Shown here: positions 54,012 through 62,949 of the stretch, piece after piece
Layout of the letters: each line of letters starts with the position of its first letter
Position numbering within the stretch: the stretch's first letter is position 1
Assembly: GCF_002156705.1 (NCBI RefSeq)
Contig: NZ_CP019893.1
Coordinates: 2,666,001 to 2,730,000, forward strand
Source: Natrarchaeobaculum aegyptiacum
Lineage (GTDB): Archaea > Halobacteriota > Halobacteria > Halobacteriales > Natrialbaceae
Length of the DNA: 64,000 bases
Direction of reading: 5' to 3'
Position numbers and translations under genes: made by a program
The notes under the pieces: model-generated
Databases searched by the model: none
Seen by the model: the letters and a program-made list of their open reading frames with translations, nothing else
Told to the model about the DNA's origin: nothing

Positions 54012-54545
54012 ATGGTTAACCTCTGGGAAGACCTGGAAACCGGACCGAACGCACCCGAAGAAATCTACGCGGTCGTCGAGTGTCTCAAGGGGGAGCGAAA
54101 CAAGTACGAGTACGACAAGGATATCCCGGGCGTCGTCCTTGACCGCGTCCTCCACTCGAACGTTCACTACCCGTCTGACTACGGCTTCATCCCGCAGTCC
54201 TACTACGACGACGAGGACCCCTTCGACGTGCTCGTCCTCGTCGAAGACCAGACGTTCCCCGGCTGTGTCATCGAAGCCCGCCCCGTCGCGCTCATGAAGA
54301 TGGACGACGACGGCGAACAGGACGACAAGGTCATCGCCGTCCCAAGCGAGGACCCCCGGTTCGACCACATCGAGGACCTCGAGGACATCACCCAGCAGAC
54401 CCGTGACGAGATCGACGAGTTCTTCGCGACCTACAAGAACCTGGAGGAAGGCAAAGAGGTCGAGACGCTGGGCTGGGAGGACAGGCAGGCCGCCTACGAC
54501 GCGATCGAGCACGCACAGGACCTCTACGAGGAACACTTCGGCTAG
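54012..54545 (+). CDS. ppa: Inorganic pyrophosphatase (class I)
   Basis: 177 residues from ATG 54012. Active-site residues: E in VVECLKGERNKYEYDKD (about 26), HYPSDYGFIPQSYYDDEDPFDVLV (D residues about 64-74) and the K in VIAVPSEDPRFD region. Hydrolyses PPi and drives biosynthetic reactions. A TATA-like ACTTTTTG (53982-53989) is about 27 bp ahead. An N-terminal VNLWEDLETGPNAPEEIYAV precedes the core. Divergent from padR, 199 bp between the start codons. Confidence 0.94.
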   Translation: MVNLWEDLETGPNAPEEIYAVVECLKGERNKYEYDKDIPGVVLDRVLHSNVHYPSDYGFIPQSYYDDEDPFDVLVLVEDQTFPGCVIEARPVALMKMDDDGEQDDKVIAVPSEDPRFDHIEDLEDITQQTRDEIDEFFATYKNLEEGKEVETLGWEDRQAAYDAIEHAQDLYEEHFG

Positions 54546-54609
54546 ATTTCCGACGCACCGTTTTCCCGCTGATACGCACCGGTTATCCGACGGTGGCGAT
54601 CGATGCATT

Positions 54610-54792
54610 ATGAGCATGGGTAATTTTATTGGTGTGTCAGTCGTAGCCGTACTCGTTATGGCAGCGACTGATTCGTCACCCCACGAGGCGGCCCAGGCCG
54701 ACGACCTCCCCGAGTCCGGGGTCGGTATGGATCACCCGACGGCCGTCCCGACGAACTTCGATCCGACGGCGAACGGCTGCCGGCGCGATTGA
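54610..54792 (+). CDS. Possible small signal-bearing protein
   Basis: 60 codons from ATG 54610 with a hydrophobic start (IGVSVVAVLVMAAT) and a polar tail containing one Cys. A TATA-like AATTTTATT at 54622-54630 would instead favour the inner ATG 54658 (44 codons, no hydrophobic start). Neither is supported by a family; listed because 54546-54913 has no other content. Confidence 0.3.
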   Translation: MSMGNFIGVSVVAVLVMAATDSSPHEAAQADDLPESGVGMDHPTAVPTNFDPTANGCRRD

Positions 54793-54913
54793 CCGCTCGA
54801 GGTCACGGCGTGCTGTCCGCTGGTCCCGGATTCGACCTGCAGACTCTCGGCAAACGTTCTCAGGACACTGTCTCGAAACGAACCTTCTTGTATCCGGTCG
54901 GTCTACGACCGCT

Positions 54914-56257
54914 ATGGGTCTGTTCGATCGATTGCGGGGTGACGGCGACCCCCGGGTTGCATTTATCGGAGTCGACGGTGTGCCGTTCAGTCTCCTCTCG
55001 GAGCACGAAGCGCAGTTCCCGAACTTCGCAGCGATCGCCGAGGAGGGAAGCGCCGGCGAAATCTCGAGTATCGTGCCGCCGGAATCGAGCGCGTGCTGGC
55101 CCGCTCTCACTACGGGGTCGAACCCCGGTGAAACCGGCGTCTACGGTTTTCAGGACCGCGAAGTCGGGACCTACGACACCTACGTCCCGATGGGTAACGA
55201 GGTCCAGGCCGACCGCATCTGGGACCGCGTCCAGGAGGCCGGCCGCCGGGCTACCGTGATGAACGTTCCCGTCACCTTTCCGCCCCAGCGGAACGTCCAG
55301 CGGATGGTCTCGGGCTTTCTCTCTCCCGGCCTCGAGAAGGCGGCCTATCCCGACGACCTCCGGGAGTACCTCGAGGGCCTCGACTACCGGATCGACGTCA
55401 ACCCGAAGCTGGGTCACGAGGAGGACAAAGCCGACTTCATCGAGGACGCTCACGCGACGCTGGACGCCCGGTTCGAGGCCTTCGAACACTACATCGCGGA
55501 AGACGACTGGGATCTGTTCTTCGGCGTCTTCATGACGACCGACCGGGTCAACCACTTCCTCTTCGAGGACTACGAGCGCGACGGCGAGTACAAAGCGGAG
55601 TTCCTCGAGTTCTACCAGAAGGTCGACGACTACATCGGCCGTCTGCGCGAGGCTATGGCCGACGACGTCACCATGGTCGTCGCCTCCGACCACGGCTTTA
55701 CGAGCCTCGACTACGAGGTCCACTTCAACGAGTGGCTCCGCGAGGAAGGCTGGCTCTCCTTTTCGACCGACGACCCCTCGGAACTCGGCGACATCAGCGA
55801 CGACACCACGGCCTACTCGTTCATCCCCGGTCGGTTCTACCTCAACCTCGAGGGACGCGAACCCCGTGGGTCGGTCCCCGAGGAGGAGTACGACGACGTT
55901 CGCGACGAACTCGCCGACGCCCTCCTCGACCTCGAGGGCCCGGACGGCAGGCAGGTAGTCGACCGCGTCGTGCCCAAGGAGGAGGCGTTCCGCGGTGACC
56001 ACGACGACATCGCGCCGGACCTCGTGGCGATCCCTGCGAAGGGCTTTGACCTCAAGTCCGGGTTCAAAGCCGACTCAGACGTCTTCACGAGCGGTCCGCG
56101 AAACGGCATGCACAGCTTCGACGACACGTCCCTGTACGTCGACCGCCCGGACGTTACGATCGACGACGCCGACCTCTTCGACATCGCCCCGACGATCCTC
56201 GACCTGATGGACCTCGAGTACAGTCGCAGTGAGTTCGACGGCGCGAGTCTGGTCTAG
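54914..56257 (+). CDS. Alkaline-phosphatase-superfamily hydrolase (type I phosphodiesterase-like)
   Basis: 447 residues. Metal site D in FIGVDGVPF (about 19) and S/T nucleophile region in SSACWPALTTGSNPGETGVYGF (about 58-78); DRVNHFLF (about 208), SDHGFTSLDYE (about 258), GMHSFDD (about 400) complete the two-metal site. Hydrolyses phosphodiester, phosphonate or sulfate-type bonds; family members include nucleotide pyrophosphatase and phosphoglycerate mutase relatives. Acidic loops (about 270-330) are haloadaptation. Start by homology at MGLFDRLRGD. Confidence 0.85.
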   Translation: MGLFDRLRGDGDPRVAFIGVDGVPFSLLSEHEAQFPNFAAIAEEGSAGEISSIVPPESSACWPALTTGSNPGETGVYGFQDREVGTYDTYVPMGNEVQADRIWDRVQEAGRRATVMNVPVTFPPQRNVQRMVSGFLSPGLEKAAYPDDLREYLEGLDYRIDVNPKLGHEEDKADFIEDAHATLDARFEAFEHYIAEDDWDLFFGVFMTTDRVNHFLFEDYERDGEYKAEFLEFYQKVDDYIGRLREAMADDVTMVVASDHGFTSLDYEVHFNEWLREEGWLSFSTDDPSELGDISDDTTAYSFIPGRFYLNLEGREPRGSVPEEEYDDVRDELADALLDLEGPDGRQVVDRVVPKEEAFRGDHDDIAPDLVAIPAKGFDLKSGFKADSDVFTSGPRNGMHSFDDTSLYVDRPDVTIDDADLFDIAPTILDLMDLEYSRSEFDGASLV

Positions 56258-56326
56258 ATCGGCACTCGTCCACCGCCCGGACGTCGAATCCGCGGTCGTT
56301 TTCCGACCGGGCGCGAACCTGCGTCC

Positions 56327-56752
56327 ATGAAGGAGATTATCCACGCCCGCGGCCACGAGCACGTCAGCGCCGAGCACGCGAGCACGTTCGAGGTGACGAC
56401 CGACGACTACCTCACGCCCGCCGGCGACTGCATCCTCGCGATCGAGGCCGATCGAGCGCCCGCGGACTTCGATCCCGAGTTCGTCGACGCCTGCCGAGAC
56501 GCCGACGCCACGATCACGGTCACCGTCGAGGCCGACGGCTACTCGGATTCGGTCACGGGCCGGGGCGACCCCGACCTCGAGTTCACGAACGACCGCAGCG
56601 CCGTCGGGCGGACGAGCGAGTACGTCGACGACCGCACGATCGTGCTCGAGGCCGACCACGCCGCCGAAGGGTTCGATCGCGACCTCGTCGACGCGCTGGC
56701 CGACGGTGCCGGGGCGACGATCACGCTCGAGGTGACAGAAACCGACGCGTGA
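56327..56752 (+). CDS. DUF371 family protein
   Basis: 141 residues, small beta-rich protein: KEIIHARGHEHVSAEHASTFEVTTDDYLTPAGDCILAIEAD is the start pattern of DUF371, a conserved archaeal family of unknown function. The His pair (HARGHEHVSAEH) is typical. It lies 70 bp after the phosphatase gene on the same strand. Confidence 0.84.
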   Translation: MKEIIHARGHEHVSAEHASTFEVTTDDYLTPAGDCILAIEADRAPADFDPEFVDACRDADATITVTVEADGYSDSVTGRGDPDLEFTNDRSAVGRTSEYVDDRTIVLEADHAAEGFDRDLVDALADGAGATITLEVTETDA

Positions 56753-56803
56753 GTGACAGGAGCGGCCGAAACCATGATGTTCTGAAATTTGAAATCCAGT
56801 AGT

Positions 56804-56989
56804 ATGTCCCAACGGGTGAGGTGCCCTCACTGTTCGGAACGGGTGTACATCGATATCGAACGCAAGGTCCTTCGGACGCGAAAGAAGATCGGCTCGCTGA
56901 CGGACGGCTACGACCGATCTGCGGTCTGTCCTGACTGTAACGAGAAGTTCGCCTGCAAGATCGACGATCCGATCGGCGGTAGCTGGTAG
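56804..56989 (+). CDS. Small zinc-ribbon protein
   Basis: 61 residues from ATG 56804 (TTG 56789 is less likely). Two C-x2-C knuckles, CPHCSERVYIDIE (about 7-10) and CPDCNEKFACK (about 42-45), 31 residues apart with a basic loop (RKVLRTRKKIGSLTDGY). Probable nucleic-acid or protein-binding zinc ribbon. Not in an obvious operon. Confidence 0.68.
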   Translation: MSQRVRCPHCSERVYIDIERKVLRTRKKIGSLTDGYDRSAVCPDCNEKFACKIDDPIGGSW

Positions 56990-57215
56990 GACCGACTCGA
57001 CTGTGGGGAGTGGAGTCGACGGAACGTGGATTCGAACTCGACTTCGGTGACGATCGACACTCACGGACTCGGATTTCGACACCAGCGAGTCGTCCGGCTG
57101 TCGACGTCTCGAGTCGCCAGTCGAGTTCCCGGTCTGATCGACGGCCTCGGGCCGTCCCGAGTGGCGATGGCGTTACGGGGAAAGAGTCAATCCGTTCGCC
57201 ACCCGGAACTGGAAT

Positions 57216-58037
57216 ATGAGCGACGATCCGGAGCCGACGGTCAACATCAGCGGCGGTACCGACGGCGGCGGCGTCGTGGCCACCTTCGATCCGGCGACCG
57301 CCGACAGCCGGGCCGAGCGCGTGGTCGATCGCCTCGGTGGACTGTACTGGCAGAAGACATACGGCGGGCAGGACGCCTTCACCTGTCTTGTCCGAACGAT
57401 CCTGAGCCAGAACACGAGCGACGTCGCCAGCCAGCCCGCCCACGACGCGCTGCTCGAGCGCTACGAACCGTCGGCCGAGAGCGACGCGGACCTCGCAACT
57501 GCGCTCGCCGACGCCGAGCAATCGGTTCTCGCGGGGACGATCAGCGCCGCGGGTCTGTACAACCAGAAGTCACGGGTCCTGATCGCGACCGCCGAGTGGG
57601 TACTCGAGTCATTCGGCACCGCAGCGGCCTTCGACGCGTTCGTCAAAGACGAGGACCCCGAGACCGTCCGGGAGACGCTGCTCGAGGTCACCGGCGTCGG
57701 TCCCAAGACGGCCGACTGCGTGTTGCTGTTCGCTGGCGGCCGTGGCGGCGTCTTTCCCGTCGACACCCACGTCCACCGGATTTACAGGCGGCTGGGCGTC
57801 GCGCCGCCGGACGCCGATCACGAGGAAGTTCGGGCCATCCTCGAGCGCGAGGTCCCCGCAGCGAAGTGCGGATTCGGCCACACGGCGACGATCCAGTTCG
57901 GCCGCGAGTACTGCTCTGCGAGAACCCCGGCATGCCTCGAGGATCCCGACGCCTGCCCGATGGGCGACCGCTGTGACCAGGTCGGCGTCTTTCCCGACTC
58001 GAGTGAGGTCGTCGATCCGGCCGACGCCCCAGATTGA
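57216..58037 (+). CDS. nth: Endonuclease III (DNA glycosylase/AP lyase)
   Basis: 273 residues. The first 35 are an acidic lead. HhH motif LLEVTGVGPKTADCVLLF (about 150-167) with catalytic Lys (K in GPKTAD) and catalytic Asp in VDTHVHRIYRRLG (about 183). FeS cluster cysteines at the end: C-x6-C-x6-C-x5-C (YCSARTPACLEDPDACPMGDRC), whereas the classical enzyme has C-x6-C-x2-C-x5-C, a four-residue insert. Excises oxidised pyrimidines. A gap of about 225 bp precedes it. Confidence 0.9.
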   Translation: MSDDPEPTVNISGGTDGGGVVATFDPATADSRAERVVDRLGGLYWQKTYGGQDAFTCLVRTILSQNTSDVASQPAHDALLERYEPSAESDADLATALADAEQSVLAGTISAAGLYNQKSRVLIATAEWVLESFGTAAAFDAFVKDEDPETVRETLLEVTGVGPKTADCVLLFAGGRGGVFPVDTHVHRIYRRLGVAPPDADHEEVRAILEREVPAAKCGFGHTATIQFGREYCSARTPACLEDPDACPMGDRCDQVGVFPDSSEVVDPADAPD

Positions 58038-58113
58038 GCCAGTGGCTTCGTCGATGCGAACATCCGTCCGATCGTGACGACCACGACTCGAGACGCGACG
58101 GACGTTTCACTGT

Positions 58114-58121
58114 CTTTATCA
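58114..58121 (+). promoter_or_regulatory. TATA box of bluB
   Basis: CTTTATCA about 29 bp ahead of ATG 58146; favours that start over the longer frame from 58074. Confidence 0.55.
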
Positions 58122-58145
58122 AAAATCAGTTTAGCTACTGCAACG

Positions 58146-58811
58146 ATGGCTGCATTCACGGACGCCGACCGGGACGCCGTCTACCGAACCATCTTCACCC
58201 GCCGGGACATCCGGCGCTTTCGCGACGACCCGATCCCCGAAGACGCTCTCGAGCGGATTCTCGAGGCGGCACACCACGCCCCGAGCGTGGGCTTCTCCCA
58301 GCCGTGGGATCTGCTGGTCGTCCGACGCGAGGAGACGAAAGCTGCCGTCGCAGAGGTCGCAGACCGGGCCATCGCGGCCGCCCGCGAGGCCTACGACGAC
58401 CCCGACCGGGCTGCCTTCGACGACCTTAAACTCGAGGGTATCCGCGAGTCGCCGGTGAACGTCTGCGTGACCTGCGATCCGACGCGTGGCGCGCCCCACG
58501 TGCTCGGCCGAAGTTCGATGCGCCGGACGGACGTCTACTCGACCTGTCTCGCGGTCCAGAACCTCTGGCTCGCCGCCCGCGCCGAGGGCATCGGCGTTGG
58601 CTGGGTGAGTTTTCTGTATCCCTACGAACTGCAGGAACTGCTCGAGATTCCGCCCCACGTGAAACCGATCGCGTACCTCTGTCTGGGCTACCCCGAGGAT
58701 GGGTTTCCCGCCGAGCCGGTGCTCCAGCAGGAGGGGTGGCGCGAGCGACTCGACCTCGAGGCGCTGGTCCACGAGGAACGGTGGGACGGCGAAACGACGC
58801 CGGCCGAGTAA
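58146..58811 (+). CDS. bluB: 5,6-dimethylbenzimidazole synthase BluB (nitroreductase fold)
   Basis: 221 residues from ATG 58146. FMN-binding signature RRDIRRFRDDPIPEDALERIL (about 19), HHAPSVGFSQPWDLLVV (about 42-58), TCLAVQNLWLAARAEGIGVGWVSFL (about 140-165) and CLGYPEDGF match BluB-type enzymes, which split FMN to make the lower ligand of vitamin B12. A general nitroreductase-family oxidoreductase cannot be excluded. Neighbouring genes have no cobalamin link, so its role rests on sequence alone. Confidence 0.75.
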   Translation: MAAFTDADRDAVYRTIFTRRDIRRFRDDPIPEDALERILEAAHHAPSVGFSQPWDLLVVRREETKAAVAEVADRAIAAAREAYDDPDRAAFDDLKLEGIRESPVNVCVTCDPTRGAPHVLGRSSMRRTDVYSTCLAVQNLWLAARAEGIGVGWVSFLYPYELQELLEIPPHVKPIAYLCLGYPEDGFPAEPVLQQEGWRERLDLEALVHEERWDGETTPAE

Positions 58812-58825
58812 CGACTCACAGCAGG

Positions 58826-59914
58826 TCAGTCGGCCTGTAGAAACAGCGACTCACAGAGGGCGTCTTCGCCTTCTTCCTCGAGCAGTCGACGCTGTCGCTC
58901 GGCCCCGCTCTCACGCTCGTAGACCTCGCGGATCCCGTCGATTCCCAGCCGGTCACACTCGCGTGCGACGACGTCGCCGAGGTCGACGGTGCCCTCGAGG
59001 TCGCGGGCGATGAAGGAGGCGTCGTGGCCGTGGCGAATGGCCCGCCACTTGTTCTCGTCGAGCAGTTCCCGGCGCTGCTCGTCGGCGTGGCCGGTCGCGC
59101 CGTCGTCGTACTCCGCTGCGAGCCACTCGACGAGCGCGTGAGTGTACTCGACGAACGCGAAGACGACGTCGGGGTCGGCCTGTCCGTCTGGCGCGCGGAT
59201 CTCGACGGTCCCGTGGGCGGTGTGCGGACGGACGTCGAACCAGAGTTCGCCCCGGTCGTCGATCGACCCGGTCTCGACCATCGTCCGTTCGAACCGATCG
59301 AAAGCCTCGAAGTCCTCGAAGTACGTCGGGATGCCGGTGTTTGGCAGTCCCTCGAAGAGCTTCGCGCGGGCAGACTCGAGGCCGGTGTCGAAGCCGTTCC
59401 AGAACGGCGAGTTCGCCGAGAGTGCGAGCATCACCGGCATGTACCAGCGCAACTCGTTTGCGATCCAGACGGCCTTGTCGGCGTCGTCGACGCCGACGTG
59501 GACGTGGACTCCGGCGGTCGTGTTCCGGTGCTGGGGGTACTGTATGCGGTCGAGTTGTGACTGGTACCGCGGTTTCTCGGCGTGCTCGAGTTCGCGCCAC
59601 TTCGCGAGCGGGTGCAGACCCGCCGCCGCGATGCGATAGCCGTGGGCTTCCGCGTGGTCGATCAGCGCCTGGCGAACTGCACACATCGAGTCGCGGGCCT
59701 CGTCGAGGGCTTCGATCAGCGGCGTCTGGGTCTCGATCACGAATTTGAACAGTTCGTGATCGAGTCGCCCCTCGAGGAGTTCCGGCGGGTCGTGTTCGTA
59801 GACGAGTTCGTCCGTGCCGCTGGTCGGACGGCCGGCCTCGTCGACGACGAAGAATTCCTCTTCGATCCCCAGCGTGCCCATGCGCGTAAACGAATCCCGG
59901 GACCCGCGTTCCAT
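58826..59914 (-). CDS. gshA: Glutamate-cysteine ligase, carboxylate-amine ligase type (GshA)
   Basis: 362 residues. Family signature [23 protein letters not shown] (about 8-30), [20 protein letters not shown] (about 92), [19 protein letters not shown] (about 135) and [20 protein letters not shown]. Haloarchaea make gamma-glutamylcysteine, their main thiol, with this enzyme (YbdK-like fold). ATG 59914 is used; a minus-strand TATATA (59940-59945) about 28 bp ahead supports it over ATG 59881. Follows dapD by 58 bp on the same strand, though with its own TATA. Confidence 0.9.
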   Translation of the reverse strand: MERGSRDSFTRMGTLGIEEEFFVVDEAGRPTSGTDELVYEHDPPELLEGRLDHELFKFVIETQTPLIEALDEARDSMCAVRQALIDHAEAHGYRIAAAGLHPLAKWRELEHAEKPRYQSQLDRIQYPQHRNTTAGVHVHVGVDDADKAVWIANELRWYMPVMLALSANSPFWNGFDTGLESARAKLFEGLPNTGIPTYFEDFEAFDRFERTMVETGSIDDRGELWFDVRPHTAHGTVEIRAPDGQADPDVVFAFVEYTHALVEWLAAEYDDGATGHADEQRRELLDENKWRAIRHGHDASFIARDLEGTVDLGDVVARECDRLGIDGIREVYERESGAERQRRLLEEEGEDALCESLFLQAD

Positions 59915-59939
59915 CGTGGAGTGCTTTCGTCGCCGGCCC

Positions 59940-59945
59940 TATATA
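59940..59945 (-). promoter_or_regulatory. TATA box of gshA
   Basis: TATATA on the minus strand in the 58-bp gap between dapD and gshA, about 28 bp before ATG 59914; suggests gshA can be transcribed apart from the dap genes. Confidence 0.55.
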
Positions 59946-59972
59946 CGGTTTGGAGTCGGAGAAGTGGCCGCC

Positions 59973-60809
59973 TTATTCGCGAAGCGCGTCCTCGCGCTCG
60001 GTCGCCTCGAGCGTCTCGGTCTCGAGATCCGTGGCGACGACGGCGGGCTTGTATGCGCCGCCCTCGAAGAGGTCGTGGTCGCTGACCGACGACTCGACGT
60101 AGCGGATGAACGCCCGGCGCTCGGGCGGCAGTTCGCCGTAGATAATCTCTTCCTCGACGAGGTCGTAGACCGGAATACGTGGCGTCAGGAGCGTGTTCTC
60201 GCCGACGACGCTGTTCTCGCCGACGACGAAGCCGCTCGTGACGCGACAGCCGGCACCCAGCGAGACGCCGTCCTCGAGGATGACGGGTGCGTTCTCGACG
60301 GGCTCTAAGACGCCGCCGATCAGCGTGTTCGCGCCGATCTTGACGTTCTCGCCGATCTGGGCGCAGGAGCCGATCGTGTCACAGGAGTCGACGAGCGTGC
60401 CGTCGCCGACGTAGGCCCCGATGTTCACGAAACTCGGGCTCATCATGATGCAGTCTTTCCCGAGGTAGGCCCCGCGTCGGATCGCCGTCCCGTTCGGCGT
60501 GTTTCGGGTGCCGCGCGCACCGAGGTCCTCGGTCTCGCGCAGTGGCAGGACGTCGTAGTGGTCGACGCCGCCGTAGCCGAACGGCTGGTTCTCCCGGAGG
60601 CCGAAGTTGAGCAGAATGCCCTGCTTGACCCACTCGTTGGCTTCCCACTCGCCGTCGCGCTTCTCGGCGGCCCGAACCTCGCCCGCCTCGAGCGCTTCGA
60701 GGAAGGCCTCGAGCGTGTCTATGGCGTCCGATCCGGCCGACTGGGCGTCGATTTCGCCGGCCTGCTTGCGGTCCCACAGCTCGGTTACGTCTGACTGGAG
60801 CGTACTCAT
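59973..60809 (-). CDS. dapD: Tetrahydrodipicolinate N-succinyltransferase
   Basis: 278 residues; left-handed beta-helix hexapeptide repeats in the middle (INIGAYVGDGTLVDSC-type units, about 125-205; GENVKIGANTLIGGVLEP). N-terminal helical domain about 1-90; ILLNFGLRENQPFGYGG about 65 is typical of DapD. Uses succinyl-CoA on tetrahydrodipicolinate in lysine and DAP synthesis. Its start overlaps the dapB stop by 4 bp (ATGA). Confidence 0.93.
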   Translation of the reverse strand: MSTLQSDVTELWDRKQAGEIDAQSAGSDAIDTLEAFLEALEAGEVRAAEKRDGEWEANEWVKQGILLNFGLRENQPFGYGGVDHYDVLPLRETEDLGARGTRNTPNGTAIRRGAYLGKDCIMMSPSFVNIGAYVGDGTLVDSCDTIGSCAQIGENVKIGANTLIGGVLEPVENAPVILEDGVSLGAGCRVTSGFVVGENSVVGENTLLTPRIPVYDLVEEEIIYGELPPERRAFIRYVESSVSDHDLFEGGAYKPAVVATDLETETLEATEREDALRE

Positions 60810-61573
60810 GCGTCGATCACGTCCGCGAAGTCGTACCAGCCTGCCTTTGCTCCTGCGATCCAGACCGCCGCGTCGACCGCGCCCGCGGCGAAGACGCCGC
60901 GATCCTCGGCGCGGTGGGTGAGCCGAACCTCCTCGTGGTTGCCGGCGATGAGGATCTCGTGTTCGCCCGTGACGTCGCCGGCGCGCAGGACGTGGATGCC
61001 GATCTCGTCCTCCTCGCGCGGGTCGAAGCCCTCGCGGCCGTGCTTGCGTCCGGAAAACTCGCCGTGGGCTTCGATCTCTTCGAGCAGTCGGTTGGCGGTC
61101 CCGCTCGGGGCGTCGCGCTTTGCGTTGTGGTGGGTCTCGACGACCTCGACGTCGTAGCCCGGGAGGCTCCGGACGGCCTCGCCGACGACGTTGACCAGCG
61201 CCTGCACCCCGCGGGCGAAGTTGGGGGCGTGTAACACCGGGATTTCGTCGCTCAGCGACTCGAGGGCGTCGCGCTGGTCGTCGTCGAACCCGGTCGTCCC
61301 GGTGACGAAGGCGACGCCAGCCGCGGCACAGGCGCGGGCGTACTCGAGGGCCGACCCGGGGCCGGTGAAGTCGACCACGACGTCGGGTTCGTGGTCGGTG
61401 ACGAGCGCGTCGAACTCGGCGGCTGGCTCGAGGCCGACACCCTCGACGGTCGCGCCGTCGGGGTCGCGGTTGACCGCGAATGCGGTCGTACAGTCGTCGT
61501 GATCGGCGACGGCCGCGAGTACCTCACGGCCCATCCGGCCCGTCGCGCCGGTGACGCCGATCCGTACCGTCAT
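60806..61573 (-). CDS. dapB: Dihydrodipicolinate reductase
   Basis: 255 residues. NAD(P) motif GVTGATGRMGREVL (about 7-19), VVDFTGPGSALEYA (about 72), TGTTGFDDDQ (about 95), and the active-site His pair with Lys in VVETHHNAKRDAPSGTA (about 145-160). Reduces dihydrodipicolinate. Overlaps dapA by 4 bp and dapD by 4 bp, so the three are translationally coupled. Confidence 0.94.
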   Translation of the reverse strand: MTVRIGVTGATGRMGREVLAAVADHDDCTTAFAVNRDPDGATVEGVGLEPAAEFDALVTDHEPDVVVDFTGPGSALEYARACAAAGVAFVTGTTGFDDDQRDALESLSDEIPVLHAPNFARGVQALVNVVGEAVRSLPGYDVEVVETHHNAKRDAPSGTANRLLEEIEAHGEFSGRKHGREGFDPREEDEIGIHVLRAGDVTGEHEILIAGNHEEVRLTHRAEDRGVFAAGAVDAAVWIAGAKAGWYDFADVIDA

Positions 61574-62490
61574 CGATCACCCTCCGCCGCGTCGAGGACC
61601 GGCCGTTCTTCCGCGAGGTCTTCGAGGATGCGCTCCATCTCGCCGACGTGTTCCTCGGAGAGTCGCGTCAGGGGCGAGCGCAGGCGGGCAGGACCGTAGC
61701 CGCGGATCTCCATCGCCTCCTTGACCGGGATTGGGTTGGTCTCGACGAATAGGTGGCGAAACAGCGGCCCGAGTTCGTGGTGGAGGTCTCGAGCGCGGTC
61801 GTAGTCGCCGTCGAGGGCCGCACCGACCATCGCACAGGTGCGTTCGGGTTCGACGTTCGCGGCGACGCTGATCGTCCCCGTCGCGCCGACGGAGATGGCC
61901 GGCACCGTCAGGGCGTCGTCACCGGAGAGGACCGCGAAGTCCTCGTCGACCGTTCGCTCGGCGATCTCGCCGATCTGGCCGAGGTCCCCGCTGGCGGCCT
62001 TGTAGCCCGTGATATTCTCGTGGCTGGCCAGTTCGACGGCCGTGTCCGGCTCGACGTTCTGCCCCGTCCGCGAGGGCACGTTGTAGACGATCTGTGGCAG
62101 GTCGACCGCGTCCGCGATCGTCCGGAAGTGCTCGACCAGCCCGCGCTGTTCGGGCTTGTTGTAGTACGGCGAAATCAGGAGCAGGCCGTCGGCACCGGCC
62201 GCTGCGGCGCGCTCTGAAAGCTCGAGCGCCTCGCGGGTGTTGTTCGAGCCGGTGCCGGCGATGACGGGGACGTCGTCGACGGCCTCGATGACGGCCTCGA
62301 CGACGCGGACGTGTTCGTCGTGGGACAGCGTCGCCGATTCGCCGGTCGAGCCGACGGGGACGAGCCCGTCGACGCCGGCGGCCTCGAGGCGCTGGGCGTC
62401 TTCCTGCAGGGTGTCGAAGTCGATACGGTCGTCGTCGTCGAAGGGCGTGCACATCGCAGGGAACACGCCGGTGAAGTCGATTGCTGTCAT
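61570..62490 (-). CDS. dapA: Dihydrodipicolinate synthase
   Basis: 306 residues from ATG 62490 (MTAIDFTGVFPAMCTPFDDD). TIM barrel; VPVGSTGESATLSHDEH (about 42-56) with Thr motif, catalytic Tyr in YNVPSRTGQNVEPDT (about 137) and Schiff-base Lys in ITGYKAASGDLGQI (about 165). First step towards DAP/lysine. First gene of the dapA-dapB-dapD operon. The in-frame extension to 62697 is not conserved. A strong hairpin lies 63-96 bp upstream. Confidence 0.94.
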   Translation of the reverse strand: MTAIDFTGVFPAMCTPFDDDDRIDFDTLQEDAQRLEAAGVDGLVPVGSTGESATLSHDEHVRVVEAVIEAVDDVPVIAGTGSNNTREALELSERAAAAGADGLLLISPYYNKPEQRGLVEHFRTIADAVDLPQIVYNVPSRTGQNVEPDTAVELASHENITGYKAASGDLGQIGEIAERTVDEDFAVLSGDDALTVPAISVGATGTISVAANVEPERTCAMVGAALDGDYDRARDLHHELGPLFRHLFVETNPIPVKEAMEIRGYGPARLRSPLTRLSEEHVGEMERILEDLAEERPVLDAAEGDR

Positions 62491-62949
62491 TGGTCTGGTA
62501 GCGTTGGTGTCGTGTCTGTCGTGTGTATCGTCGCTGTCGTGAGCCGTGGTGTGGTGATCGGTCGATTCGACGAATCGACGATCACCAGATCTCGTCTTCG
62601 ATCGTCTGTCGACGATCGGTGTGTAGTCTTCGATCGATCGTGGTGGACCGAACCGCGCCCGGGACGGGGGTGCCACTCCCGCCGCGAGCGCTCTCACGCA
62701 CGTTTACGTTTCGGAAAACGGGGAGCGACGCCGCTCACGCCGGGATCGGCGGTCGAACCGACGGTCGGTCGAGCGACGTGCATCGTTACCCGAGATACGT
62801 CTCCGGGGCAACTTAGCCGTTGTGACTTCTCTCGGTCGTGTAGGCCACTGGCACGCTCGAGTCGGTCGTCCCCGACCCGTGATCGGCGTCGGCCTCCGCT
62901 TCGACTGTGGTTGGCGTCGCTCTCATCCCCGAGCGTGAGCAGCGTCGGC
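62491..62949. other. Intergenic region upstream of dapA
   Basis: 459 bp. The left part is a leader for dapA on the minus strand, with GT-rich direct repeats near 62500-62555 (TGTCGTGT/GTGTATCG-like) and the hairpin listed separately. The right part (62650-62949) is GC-rich with no convincing gene and separates dapA from the beta-CASP gene. Confidence 0.5.
62553..62586 (-). promoter_or_regulatory. Long hairpin in the dapA leader region
   Basis: GGTGATC (62553-62559), one bulged G, GTCGATTCG (62561-62569), a one-base centre, CGAATCGAC (62571-62579) and GATCACC (62580-62586): a 16-pair palindrome. On either strand it is a candidate operator, attenuator or RNA structure 63-96 bp from the dapA start. 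No TATA box is certain, so its position relative to the transcript start is unknown. Confidence 0.5.
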
